DNA of 64,000 bases from positions 79,435-143,434 of the forward strand of contig NZ_JABBGA010000012.1 in the NCBI RefSeq assembly GCF_012927165.1. The letters are read 5' to 3'. Each line of letters starts with the position of its first letter. Within the stretch, counting starts at the first letter, position 1. The notes under the pieces are model-generated. The model made no database searches and had not been told where the DNA came from. It saw only the letters and a list, made by a program, of their open reading frames with translations. This document shows positions 38,834 through 46,983 of this stretch, piece by piece. The position numbers and the translations under genes were made by a program. This DNA comes from Zoogloea dura (lineage in GTDB: Bacteria > Pseudomonadota > Gammaproteobacteria > Burkholderiales > Rhodocyclaceae).

Positions 38834-40627
38834 TCAGTAGGTACGCTTGGCGAGCGCGATCGGCTCGACTTCGGGGGACAGCGGCTGCAGGTTGACCGGC
38901 TTGTAGTCAAGACGGTTGCCTTCGCTGTACCACAGCGTGTGCTTGAGCCAGTTCTTGTCGTCGCGCCCGTTGGGGGTCTCGGCGCAGTCGATCGCGTCGT
39001 CGCGCACGTGGGCACCACGGGACTCCTTGCGGGCCTCGGCGGAGATCATGGTGGCCTTGGCCACTTCGATCAGGTTGTCGAGTTCCAGGGCCTCGGTGCG
39101 GGCGGTGTTCCAGACCTTGGACTTGTCCTTGATCTGGGTAGTCTTGGCACGCTCCGCCACCTGGAGGATCTTGGTGACGCCTTCCTTGAGGATGTCCGCA
39201 AAACGGAACACACCGGCGTGCTTCTGCATGGTGCGCTGCATATCAAGGCGCACTTCATGCACGTCTTCGCCGTTGGTCTGGGTTTCCAGACGGGCGATAC
39301 GGGCCAGCGACACGTCGGCGGCGTTGTCGGGCAGCGGCTTGAGGGTGAGCTGACCGGACTTGAAGTCGTTCACCACGGTCTCGCCGGCAGCCTTGCCGAA
39401 CACCAGCAGGTCGAGCAGCGAGTTGGTGCCGAGGCGGTTGGCGCCGTGCACGGAGGCGCAGGCACATTCGCCGGCGGCGTAGAAGCCCGCCACGGGAACG
39501 TTCGGGTTGCCATCCTTCGGCACCACGACCTGGCCCTTGTAGTTGGTCGGAATACCGCCCATCTGGTAGTGGCAGGTCGGCACGACCGGGATCGGCGCCT
39601 TGATCGGGTCCACCCCAGCGAACTGGATCGAGATCTCGCGGATGCCCGGCAGACGCTTGTTGATGGTCTCGGGCGACAGGTGGGTGATGTCGAGCAGGAC
39701 GTGGTCCTTCTCGGAACCGCAACCACGGCCTTCGTTGATCTCGGTCACCATGGAGCGGGACACCACGTCGCGGGAGGCCAGATCCTTCAGGTTGGGCGCA
39801 TAACGCTCCATGAAGCGCTCGCCGGAGGCATTGCGGAGAATGCCGCCCTCGCCGCGCACACCTTCGGTGATCAGCACACCTGCGCCGGCCACGCCGGTCG
39901 GGTGGAACTGCCAGAACTCCATGTCTTCCAGCGGAATACCGGCACGGGCCGCCATGCCCACACCGTCACCGGTGTTGATAAAGGCATTGGTGGAGCTGTA
40001 GTAGATACGGCCGGCACCGCCGGTCGCGAAAATGGTGGCTTTGGCGTGGAAGATCGAGACCTCGCCGGTCTCCATTTCCATCGCGGTCACGCCGAGCACG
40101 TCACCGTCCGTATTGCGGATCAGGTCCATGGCCATCCACTCCACAAAGAACTGGGTGTTGGCGCGGACGTTGCGCTGGTACAGGGCGTGCAGCATGGCAT
40201 GGCCGGTACGGTCGGCGGCCGCACAGGAGCGGGACACCGGAGTCTGACCGTAATTCTGGGAGTGACCACCGAACGGGCGCTGGTAGATCTTGCCGTTGTC
40301 GGTACGGTCGAAGGGCATGCCGTAGTGCTCGAGCTCGACGACGACCTCATTGGCCTTCTTGACCATGAACTCGATTGCGTCCTGGTCGCCCAGCCAGTCC
40401 GACCCCTTGACGGTGTCGTACATGTGCCAGTGCCAGTTGTCCTCGGTGGAGTTGCCCAGCGAGGCCGCCACACCGCCCTGCGCCGCCACAGTGTGGGAGC
40501 GGGTCGGGAACACCTTGGTCAGGACCGCGGTCTTGAGACCGGCTTCGGAAAGCTGCAGGGCCGCCCGCAGGCCAGCGCCGCCGGCGCCGACGATTACCGC
40601 ATCAAAGGTATGCTTAGCGACTTTCAC
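38834..40627 (-). CDS. sdhA: Succinate dehydrogenase flavoprotein subunit
   Basis: The 597-residue protein oxidises succinate to fumarate. The dinucleotide motif GAGGAG is at 14-19, and His45 in RSHTVAAQGG is the residue that binds FAD covalently. Other signatures are HPTGVAGAGVLITEGVRGEGG (in part) and the active-site arginine region near the C-terminal half. It starts with a GTG at 40627 directly after the sdhD stop, so translation must be coupled. Confidence 0.97.
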   Translation of the reverse strand: MKVAKHTFDAVIVGAGGAGLRAALQLSEAGLKTAVLTKVFPTRSHTVAAQGGVAASLGNSTEDNWHWHMYDTVKGSDWLGDQDAIEFMVKKANEVVVELEHYGMPFDRTDNGKIYQRPFGGHSQNYGQTPVSRSCAAADRTGHAMLHALYQRNVRANTQFFVEWMAMDLIRNTDGDVLGVTAMEMETGEVSIFHAKATIFATGGAGRIYYSSTNAFINTGDGVGMAARAGIPLEDMEFWQFHPTGVAGAGVLITEGVRGEGGILRNASGERFMERYAPNLKDLASRDVVSRSMVTEINEGRGCGSEKDHVLLDITHLSPETINKRLPGIREISIQFAGVDPIKAPIPVVPTCHYQMGGIPTNYKGQVVVPKDGNPNVPVAGFYAAGECACASVHGANRLGTNSLLDLLVFGKAAGETVVNDFKSGQLTLKPLPDNAADVSLARIARLETQTNGEDVHEVRLDMQRTMQKHAGVFRFADILKEGVTKILQVAERAKTTQIKDKSKVWNTARTEALELDNLIEVAKATMISAEARKESRGAHVRDDAIDCAETPNGRDDKNWLKHTLWYSEGNRLDYKPVNLQPLSPEVEPIALAKRTY

Positions 40628-40975
40628 TTACAGCCTCCAGAGAATCTGAGCAGCCCAGCCGGCATAGCCGATGAGCAGAAGGGCGACGACCGAGTGCAGG
40701 GTCAGACGGATGCCGACCGGCTTGATGTAGTCCATGAAGATGTCCCGCACGCCAATCCAGGCATGGAAGAACAGGGACATGAAGAACAGGAAGGTCGCAA
40801 ACTTCATGAAGCCGCCGCTGAAGACACCACGCCAGCTCTCGAAGGAGCCATCCGGCATGGACAGGGCGTAAGCAGCAAAAACGAGGGTATACAGGGCCAT
40901 CACAACGGCAGTGACGCGCTGGGCGAGCCAGTCGCGGAAACCGTAGTGGGCGCCGACGATGACGGGCTTTACCAT
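40628..40975 (-). CDS. sdhD: Succinate dehydrogenase membrane anchor SdhD
   Basis: The 115-residue protein has three transmembrane helices (around VVMALYTLVFAAYAL, FATFLFFMSLFFHAW and LHSVVALLLIGYAGW). FFHAWIGVRDIFMDY holds the probable heme b histidine and the conserved D-Y pair near the quinone site. It overlaps sdhC by seven bases. Confidence 0.93.
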   Translation of the reverse strand: MVKPVIVGAHYGFRDWLAQRVTAVVMALYTLVFAAYALSMPDGSFESWRGVFSGGFMKFATFLFFMSLFFHAWIGVRDIFMDYIKPVGIRLTLHSVVALLLIGYAGWAAQILWRL

Positions 40976-41358
40976 AGTTTGGCCACCAGAAGGGCAGTGA
41001 GGGTGAGGCTGACGATCAGCACGAGACGGGCGCTCTTGACGGCGGATTCCTTATCGACACCGACGTGAACGTCCAGCAGCAGAAAGCGGATGCCCGCACA
41101 GAAATGATGCAGGTAAGCCCACAGCAGGCCCACGAGCAGCAGCTTCACAAAGATGTTGCCGACGAACTCGCGGAAGACCGCATAGGACTCAGGTGAGCCG
41201 ACGCTCGCACCAAACAGGGCCAGCAGAACCGGCAGCATCAGGAACAGACCGGAACCGCTCACCCGGTGCAGGATCGAGACCTTTCCGGGCAACGGAAGCC
41301 TGATCTCGTTCAGCGCCAGATGCTTCGGGCGCTGTTTCTTCAAAGTCACCTCTGTCAT
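40969..41358 (-). CDS. sdhC: Succinate dehydrogenase cytochrome b556 subunit SdhC
   Basis: The 129-residue protein has three transmembrane helices and the SdhC signatures RPKHLALNEIRLPLPGKVSI, SILHRVSGSG (quinone site) and LHHFCAGIRFLLLD (heme histidine). The ATG at 41358 is supported by AGAGGGA seven bases before; an in-frame extension upstream has no site. It is the first gene of sdhCDAB-sdhE-gltA. Confidence 0.94.
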   Translation of the reverse strand: MTEVTLKKQRPKHLALNEIRLPLPGKVSILHRVSGSGLFLMLPVLLALFGASVGSPESYAVFREFVGNIFVKLLLVGLLWAYLHHFCAGIRFLLLDVHVGVDKESAVKSARLVLIVSLTLTALLVAKLW

Positions 41359-41378
41359 AGATTTTCCCTCTAGCAATT

Positions 41379-41420
41379 GCGGCCAAATAGGCCGCACTTT
41401 TCCCACACGACAAAATTATA
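41379..41420 (-). promoter_or_regulatory. sdhC promoter -10 and leader hairpin
   Basis: A perfect TATAAT lies on the minus strand at 41420-41415, 57 bases before sdhC; no good -35 is visible. Downstream in the leader, GCGGCC and GGCCGC form a six-pair hairpin (41379-41395) just ahead of the ribosome site. Confidence 0.55.
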
Positions 41421-41476
41421 AGTATATACCCTTACCGACTACTGACAGGCCGGGCCCTCCTGCCAACTTTAAAACC

Positions 41477-42205
41477 TCAATTCAATTCATTGAGATAGTA
41501 GTGCTCGGCAGTCGAATAAAGCCCCCGCCGCCACTCCACTGGCTTATCGCCATAGGTATAGGTCACCCGCTCCACGGACAGCAATGGGGTGCCTTCAGGA
41601 ACGCCAAGGGTTTCACTGGTCATGCGATCGGCAGCCACTGCTCGGATCCGCTCTTCTGCGCGAATCATGCGAACCCCGAAACGGGTTTCAAAAAGGCTGT
41701 AGAGGGAGCCGTGGCCGCTCTGCAGGACTTCCATGGTCAGCCCATGGAAGATCTCCCCCGGCAGATAGATCTCGTCGATCACCACGGGCTTGCCTGAAAA
41801 CTTGAGAAGACGACGCAGAATGGTCACCGGCGCGCCGAGCTCGATGCCCAACATGCGCGCCGCCTCATTGCCGGCCTTGGCCTTCCAGCAATCAAGCGGT
41901 ACGCTCTGGGGATGCGCCAGATCGCCATCCATGGGCACCAGACGCAGAAACCTGAAGAGCGCCCGCGGGTCATTATGGGATGCCACATAGGTTCCCTTGC
42001 CCTGCTTGCGGACCAGCAGATTTTCAGCAGCCATCTCATCGATGGCCTTACGGACGGTACCCTGGCTTACATTGAAGCGCAGCGCGAGTTCCTGTTCACT
42101 GGGAATGGCCTGGCCGGGCCGCCATTCGGCGGACTCCAGGGCATTCAGCATCAGATTCTTGATCTGACGGTACAGGGGACTGAAGGTGGGCGATTCGGGT
42201 CGCAT
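41477..42205 (-). CDS. GntR-family regulator (HutC/UTRA type), probably of TCA genes
   Basis: The 242-residue protein has an N-terminal winged helix (about 10-75, with PSEQELALRFNVSQGTVRKA) and a C-terminal UTRA ligand domain (about 95-235, with DEIYLPGEIFHGL and LLSVERVTYTYGDKPVEW). UTRA domains bind small metabolites. It sits between sdhC and mdh, divergent from mdh, and a perfect palindrome overlaps its own promoter area. It is therefore probably autoregulated and controls TCA genes; the effector is unknown. Confidence 0.85.
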   Translation of the reverse strand: MRPESPTFSPLYRQIKNLMLNALESAEWRPGQAIPSEQELALRFNVSQGTVRKAIDEMAAENLLVRKQGKGTYVASHNDPRALFRFLRLVPMDGDLAHPQSVPLDCWKAKAGNEAARMLGIELGAPVTILRRLLKFSGKPVVIDEIYLPGEIFHGLTMEVLQSGHGSLYSLFETRFGVRMIRAEERIRAVAADRMTSETLGVPEGTPLLSVERVTYTYGDKPVEWRRGLYSTAEHYYLNELN

Positions 42206-42252
42206 CGGTCTATTGAATCACACTTTTCCAGACCAGTCTATGGGATGTCTTT

Positions 42253-42268
42253 TGTCTTATATAAGACA
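42253..42268. promoter_or_regulatory. Perfect 16-bp palindrome, probable GntR operator
   Basis: TGTCTTATATAAGACA is its own reverse complement. It lies 48 bases before the gntR start and about 15 bases upstream of the mdh -35 box, a position that suits repression of gntR and control of mdh. Confidence 0.65.
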
Positions 42269-42281
42269 TATAACATGGAAA

Positions 42282-42310
42282 TTGACACCCCCCGGAAATC
42301 GTCCTACGAT
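42282..42310 (+). promoter_or_regulatory. sigma70 promoter of mdh
   Basis: TTGACA at 42282-42287 and TACGAT at 42305-42310 are separated by 17 bases, a near-consensus promoter. Transcription should start near 42317, leaving a leader of about 110 bases. Confidence 0.75.
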
Positions 42311-42411
42311 TCGGCTGTTGACCGATCAGACATTGATCCCAGCAACGAATCCTATCGCGGCGGCGTGAAGGCGGCGCGAGACAGCAGCAACGAGTCGATA
42401 ACACTTCTTTC

Positions 42412-42426
42412 TGAGAGGGAGTCTCA
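42412..42426 (+). other. Small hairpin around the mdh ribosome site
   Basis: TGAGA and TCTCA flank GGGAG, placing the mdh ribosome-binding site in the loop of a five-pair hairpin just before the ATG. The structure is weak but exact. Confidence 0.35.
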
Positions 42427-42429
42427 ATA

Positions 42430-43422
42430 ATGGCAAAAGCCCCCGTTCGTGTCGCAGTAACCGGCGCTGCCGGCCAGATCGGCTACAGCCTCCTGTTCCG
42501 CATCGCCAGTGGCGAAATGCTGGGCAAGGACCAGCCCGTCATCCTTCAACTGCTCGATCTCCCCCAGGCCCAGAAGGCCGTCAAGGGCGTGATGATGGAG
42601 CTGGAAGACTGTGCCTTCCCGCTGCTGGCCGGCATGATCGCCACCGACGACCCCAATGTCGCCTTCAAGGACGCCCAGGTCTGCCTGCTGGTCGGTGCCC
42701 GCCCCCGCGGCCCCGGCATGGAGCGCAAGGACCTGCTGACCGAAAACGCCAAGATCTTCACCGTGCAGGGTGCCGCCATCGGCCAGCATGCTGCTCCGGA
42801 CGTCAAGGTGCTGGTGGTTGGCAACCCCTGCAACACCAACGCCTACATCGCCAAGGAAATCGCCGTCAAGTACGGCCGCGTCAGCGCCAAGAACTTCACC
42901 GGCATGCTGCGCCTTGACCACAACCGCGCCCTGTCCCAGCTTGCTGGCAAGACCGGCCGTGAAGTGTCCAGCCTGAAGAACCTGGTCGTCTGGGGCAACC
43001 ACTCCCCCACGATGTATGCCGACTACCGCTTCACCACCTCCAACGGCGACAAGGTGCCGGCGCTGGTGAACGACGAAGCCTGGAACCGCGACGTGTTCCT
43101 GCCGACCGTCGGCAAGCGTGGCGCCGCCATCATCGAAGCCCGCGGCCTGTCCTCCGCCGCTTCCGCTGCCAATGCCGCCATCGACCACATCCGTGACTGG
43201 GTGCTGGGCTCCAATGGCGAATGGGTCACCATGGGCATCCCGTCCGACGGTTCCTACGGCATCCCCGAAGGCATCATCTACGGCTTCCCGGTCACCACCG
43301 AAAACGGCGAGTACAAGATCGTCCAGGGCCTGGAGATCGATCAGTTCTCCCGCGAGCGCATGACCCACACGCTCAACGAGCTGCTCGAAGAGCGCGACGG
43401 CGTGAAAGACCTGCTGGCCTGA
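42430..43422 (+). CDS. mdh: Malate dehydrogenase
   Basis: The 330-residue NAD enzyme of the MDH type 2 group (cytosolic-like) begins with the dinucleotide motif [18 protein letters not shown]. Substrate and catalytic motifs are [31 protein letters not shown] and [12 protein letters not shown], which contains the catalytic histidine. It oxidises malate to oxaloacetate for citrate synthase. It has its own promoter and a strong terminator, so it is transcribed alone. Confidence 0.97.
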   Translation: MAKAPVRVAVTGAAGQIGYSLLFRIASGEMLGKDQPVILQLLDLPQAQKAVKGVMMELEDCAFPLLAGMIATDDPNVAFKDAQVCLLVGARPRGPGMERKDLLTENAKIFTVQGAAIGQHAAPDVKVLVVGNPCNTNAYIAKEIAVKYGRVSAKNFTGMLRLDHNRALSQLAGKTGREVSSLKNLVVWGNHSPTMYADYRFTTSNGDKVPALVNDEAWNRDVFLPTVGKRGAAIIEARGLSSAASAANAAIDHIRDWVLGSNGEWVTMGIPSDGSYGIPEGIIYGFPVTTENGEYKIVQGLEIDQFSRERMTHTLNELLEERDGVKDLLA

Positions 43423-43452
43423 TCAAACGGGGCGTCAGCCTCATCGATCCAG

Positions 43453-43483
43453 CGCGGGGGCGGAAACGCCCCCGCGTTTTTTT
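43453..43483 (+). terminator. Terminator of mdh
   Basis: A ten-pair GC-rich stem with a GAAA loop (43453-43462 with 43467-43476) is followed by seven T. Confidence 0.93.
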
Positions 43484-43537
43484 ATGCCGCCCTTTTTGTT
43501 ACCCTCGCACGACTCTTCACTTCAGCCCATCCGCACC

Positions 43538-44530
43538 ATGCCCTCCCTGCCGCACCCCGAAAGCGTACTGTTCCAGGGCGAGAAGCCCTTCCCCATCCTG
43601 CCCGCCGTTGACCATTACGCCGGCAGCGAGAAGCTGATGTGCAAGGCCCTTGCCGTCCAGCACGAACTGGGCCCCGTCTTCGACATCACCTGCGACTGCG
43701 AGGACGGCGCCCGTGCTGGCGCCGAGGCGGAACATGCCGCGATGGCCGCCGCCGTGGTCATGTCCGGCGACAACCGCTTCGGCCGTGTCGGCGCCCGCAT
43801 CCACGACATCACCCACACACACTGGGAGCAGGATGTGGACATCCTGGTCAGCCAGGCCGGCCAGCGGCTTGCCTTCCTCACTATCCCCAAGCCGCGCAGC
43901 GCAGCCGACGTCGTGCGCCAGATCGAAGCCATCCGCAGCGCCGAGCAAAAACACAGCATCGAGCGGCAGATCCCGGTGCACGTGCTCATCGAGACCCACG
44001 GCGCCCTGCGGGATGCCTGGGAGATCGCCGCCCTTGACCGCGTCGAATCCCTGGATTTCGGGCTGATGGACTTCGTCAGCGGCCATCACGGCGCCATACC
44101 GGGGTCGGCAATGCGCAGCCCCGGCCAGTTCGAACATCCGCTGGTGGTCCGTGCCAAGTGCGACATTGCTGCCGCAGCGCTGGCCAATGGCGTCGTGCCA
44201 TCCCACAACGTGACCACGGAACTCAAGGACATCGACTACATCCGCCGGGACGCCGAACGGGCCCGCCGGGAGTTCGGCTATCTGCGCATGTGGAGCATCC
44301 ACCCCAACCAGATCGTGCCGATAGTCGAGGCCATGCGCCCCGACTTTTCGGAGGTCGAAGACGCCTCAAGCATCCTGATTGCAGCCCAGGACGCCCATTG
44401 GGGCCCGATCCAGCATGCCGGAAAGCTGCACGACCGGGCCTCCTACCGTTATTACTGGGAGCTGCTCAAACGCGCCTCGACCACCGGCATGTCAGTACCG
44501 GACGACGCGCGGGCGCGATTCTTCGGATAG
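43538..44530 (+). CDS. HpcH/HpaI aldolase / citrate lyase family protein (CoA-ester lyase)
   Basis: The 330-residue TIM-barrel protein belongs to the family that includes malyl-CoA lyase and citrate lyase beta. Metal and substrate features are CDCEDGARAG, LIETHGALRDAWEIA and FGLMDFVSGHHG. The best guess is cleavage or formation of a malyl-CoA-like ester, but the substrate cannot be fixed from sequence. The ATG at 43538 starts the family-like part (MPSLPHPESVLF); a longer frame from 43484 would begin inside the mdh terminator. It follows mdh and ends at a shared terminator. Confidence 0.8.
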   Translation: MPSLPHPESVLFQGEKPFPILPAVDHYAGSEKLMCKALAVQHELGPVFDITCDCEDGARAGAEAEHAAMAAAVVMSGDNRFGRVGARIHDITHTHWEQDVDILVSQAGQRLAFLTIPKPRSAADVVRQIEAIRSAEQKHSIERQIPVHVLIETHGALRDAWEIAALDRVESLDFGLMDFVSGHHGAIPGSAMRSPGQFEHPLVVRAKCDIAAAALANGVVPSHNVTTELKDIDYIRRDAERARREFGYLRMWSIHPNQIVPIVEAMRPDFSEVEDASSILIAAQDAHWGPIQHAGKLHDRASYRYYWELLKRASTTGMSVPDDARARFFG

Positions 44531-44533
44531 CCC

Positions 44534-44565
44534 AAAAAAAACCGGGAGACAGCTCCCGGTTTTTC
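44534..44565. terminator. Bidirectional terminator between the lyase and nitronate monooxygenase genes
   Basis: ACCGGGAG/CTCCCGGT (44541-44548 with 44553-44560) is flanked by an A-run on the left and a T-run on the right, so it works for both converging genes. Confidence 0.88.
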
Positions 44566-44581
44566 ATTGCAGTCCAGACAA

Positions 44582-45826
44582 TCACTCCGGCAGCGCGACC
44601 TTGTTGTCCGTACTGAACTGGTAATCACGAAACACATGCTCCGCCGACAGGATCTGGTAATTCCCGTCTTCGTTCCGACGCGAGGTGTCCTTCAGGCGAT
44701 AGGTGTAATGCCCGCAGGTCCACAGATCGAAATTGCGCATGTGGGTACACATGCAGGTCTTCTCCATCACGATGATCTTCTTCTCACCGGGATGCAGGGC
44801 AACCTGCTTGTTGTATGCGTCGATGTACGAACAGTTTCCGGTGCTGTCAAGCAGATAACCATAGGCCTCGCAATTGGGGCGAATACCCGAGCCGATCGCC
44901 GGGCTGCCGGTCAACATCCGCATCGGATAGCCGGTGGGCGAAATCTGGTTGACGACGATCTCCTCCTCGCTGGCCTTGAAATAATGCTGCTGCACATTCT
45001 CGGGCAGACCGCACTCATGGGTCACGGTGAAGCGGGTGGCCACCTGCACGGCGCTGGCACCATGCTCCAGGAAAGACACCGCATCACTGCCCGTGAAGAT
45101 GCCGCCCGCCGCAATCAGCGGGATGTCGAGCTTCTCGGCCATCAGCCAGGCGCGGATCTCGGCGACGATGGTGGCCAGGTCGTACTTGGCCCAGTCCATG
45201 CCGAAACCCAGGTGCCCCCCCGCCAGCGGACCTTCGACCACCACATAGTCGGGCAGCCGGTTGGTGCGTGAGCTCTTGCGCAGGAAGAGCTGCAGCGCGC
45301 GCAGGGACGACACGATGATGCCCAGCTTGGCATCGCGGAAGCGGGGATGATCCTCGATCAGGGCAAAGGAGCCCAGATGCAGGCCGGCCGCCAGGGTGAT
45401 GCCGTCAGCCCCCGCATCCAGCGCCGAGGCGAGCCTCACGCGGAGGGTTTCCTTCGGCGCATTCATGGTCAGCTTCTCCATGCAGTTGACGAAGATCATG
45501 CCCGGGCCACGCTTGGCCTCCATGGTCTTGCCCACATGCAGCCGGGTCGCCTCGGCAAGCTGGCCCAGGTCGAACTGCACCATCGACTTGTCGGAGTTCG
45601 CAACGTTGTACTTGTACTGCTTGAGCTTATCCTTCACGAACTTGGTGTTGAAGCGACGATCGGCAACCGTCTTGACCATCGCATCCGAGATATGACCGAT
45701 CCCGCCGAGCCGGGCAGCCTCCAGTGCCAGATCTGCGGTGGAGATGTCCACCCCCATGCCGCCGATGACGATGGGCACCAGTTCCTGCTTGCCGAAATTC
45801 AGACGAAAATCATCAACTCGTTTCAT
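44582..45826 (-). CDS. Nitronate monooxygenase-like flavoprotein
   Basis: The 414-residue protein has the FMN TIM barrel of the nitronate monooxygenase (formerly 2-nitropropane dioxygenase) family: PIVIGGMGVDIS at the start, VVEGPLAGGHLGF with the catalytic histidine, PLIAAGGIFTGSD and GASAVQVATRFTVTHEC. These enzymes detoxify alkyl nitronates. After about residue 300 comes an unusual tail of about 110 residues with several cysteines (NCEAYGYLLDSTGNCSY, CMCTHMRN, CGHY), which could bind metal. That tail is not part of the classical enzymes, so the true substrate is uncertain. Confidence 0.78.
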   Translation of the reverse strand: MKRVDDFRLNFGKQELVPIVIGGMGVDISTADLALEAARLGGIGHISDAMVKTVADRRFNTKFVKDKLKQYKYNVANSDKSMVQFDLGQLAEATRLHVGKTMEAKRGPGMIFVNCMEKLTMNAPKETLRVRLASALDAGADGITLAAGLHLGSFALIEDHPRFRDAKLGIIVSSLRALQLFLRKSSRTNRLPDYVVVEGPLAGGHLGFGMDWAKYDLATIVAEIRAWLMAEKLDIPLIAAGGIFTGSDAVSFLEHGASAVQVATRFTVTHECGLPENVQQHYFKASEEEIVVNQISPTGYPMRMLTGSPAIGSGIRPNCEAYGYLLDSTGNCSYIDAYNKQVALHPGEKKIIVMEKTCMCTHMRNFDLWTCGHYTYRLKDTSRRNEDGNYQILSAEHVFRDYQFSTDNKVALPE

Positions 45827-46089
45827 GAAACCCCTTCCAGACAGACGTGAAGAGTCGTGGCACCCACAGGCTACCAGTGACAGAACACAGTATTATCTCA
45901 TCGCCCCACCCTGTATGCAGTGGGTTAGATCAAGTAAAAACGCCGTAAGTTGCCAAAAGCCACCAGAATCATTCAGCCATCCGTCCGACGGGCGGCATCG
46001 CCGGAGCGTCGAAAATTTGATACTTTCCGATCCGAGGAGAAAGTCACGAACTCGGCTAAAATAGTGCTTCCCATATCGCCCTCCGCCTG
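45827..46089. other. Divergent intergenic region (nitronate monooxygenase / cyclase)
   Basis: These 263 bases must hold promoters for both genes. TAAAAT at 46057-46062 could be the -10 box of the cyclase gene, without a matching -35. A short inverted repeat CCCAC/GTGGG lies near 45907-45926. No gene or clear operator is visible. Confidence 0.35.
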
Positions 46090-46983
46090 ATGTCCGAATC
46101 CACGCCCCCCGCTCAAGAATGCGCTGTACTGTTTGCCGACCTCGTCGGCAGCACGCAGCTGTACCAGCGCGTGGGAGACTCCAGCGCCTTCGAGGTCGTG
46201 GACCGCAGCATCCGCGCCATGCGCATCGCGGTCGAGACCAAGCGCGGACGCGTGGTCAAGCATACTGGCGACGGCCTGATGGCCGTATTCCGCGAGGCGG
46301 ACAGCGCCGCCGACGCCACCCTGGCCATCCACCTGGCAATAAAGGAACTCCCCTCCCCGCCCGAGCAGCGTCTCGCCGTGCGCATCGGCTTCCACTTTGG
46401 CGGCGTGGTGGCGAGCGGTACAGACGTCTTCGGCGACACGGTCAATTTCGCGGCGCGCCTGGCCGAACTCGCCTCACCGGGCAAGGCCATCACCTCATCC
46501 GAAACCGCCCGGCGGCTTGGCCCGGAATGGCGCTCGGTGCTGCACAGCCTGCCCCCCCGCGTGATCCGCGGCGTCACCCGCCCGGTCGAGCTGTGCGAGC
46601 TGATGTGTGAAGCCGTGGGCGAGCTCACCATCGTGCAGAGCGACCACTTCCTGCTCGATTCTGAGCCGGAACTGCGCCTCTACCTCGACGCCAGCTCCAT
46701 CACTCTGAACTCCGCCCGCCCCAGCGCCCGGATTGGCCGGGATCCGGCGGCAGACCTGGTCATCGCCGACACCCAGTCATCCCGCCGCCACGCCGAGATC
46801 GAGCTGCGTGGCGACAAGTTCGTGCTGATCGACCGCAGCAGCAACGGCACCTTCGTGCAGATCGAGGGAGAGCGGGAATTCCTGCTGTCCCGGGAAGAAG
46901 TCGTCCTGCGGGGCCGCGGCCATTTCGCCCTTGGACGGAGCTGTGCCAGCAGCCCGCAGATCGTCAGCTTCGTCTGCGTCTAG
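46090..46983 (+). CDS. Class III adenylate/guanylate cyclase fused to an FHA domain
   Basis: The 297-residue protein has a cyclase catalytic domain (about 8-165) and an FHA domain (about 205-285). Metal-binding Asp17 (FADLVGST) and Asp61 (GDGLMAVF), base-contact Lys57 and Asp116, and the transition-state Asn119/Arg123 pair (VNFAARL) are all present, so it should make cAMP. The FHA part has the phosphothreonine-binding pattern GR, SRRHAEI and NGTFV. A kinase-dependent cAMP signal is likely. The upstream ATG has no clear ribosome site. Its TAG overlaps that of the convergent esterase. Confidence 0.88.
   Translation: MSESTPPAQECAVLFADLVGSTQLYQRVGDSSAFEVVDRSIRAMRIAVETKRGRVVKHTGDGLMAVFREADSAADATLAIHLAIKELPSPPEQRLAVRIGFHFGGVVASGTDVFGDTVNFAARLAELASPGKAITSSETARRLGPEWRSVLHSLPPRVIRGVTRPVELCELMCEAVGELTIVQSDHFLLDSEPELRLYLDASSITLNSARPSARIGRDPAADLVIADTQSSRRHAEIELRGDKFVLIDRSSNGTFVQIEGEREFLLSREEVVLRGRGHFALGRSCASSPQIVSFVCV

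Noticed and set aside
45905..45945. FNR/ANR site between the nitronate monooxygenase and cyclase genes
   Set aside because: Only one half (ATCAA) is present; the other half does not match TTGAT at the required spacing.
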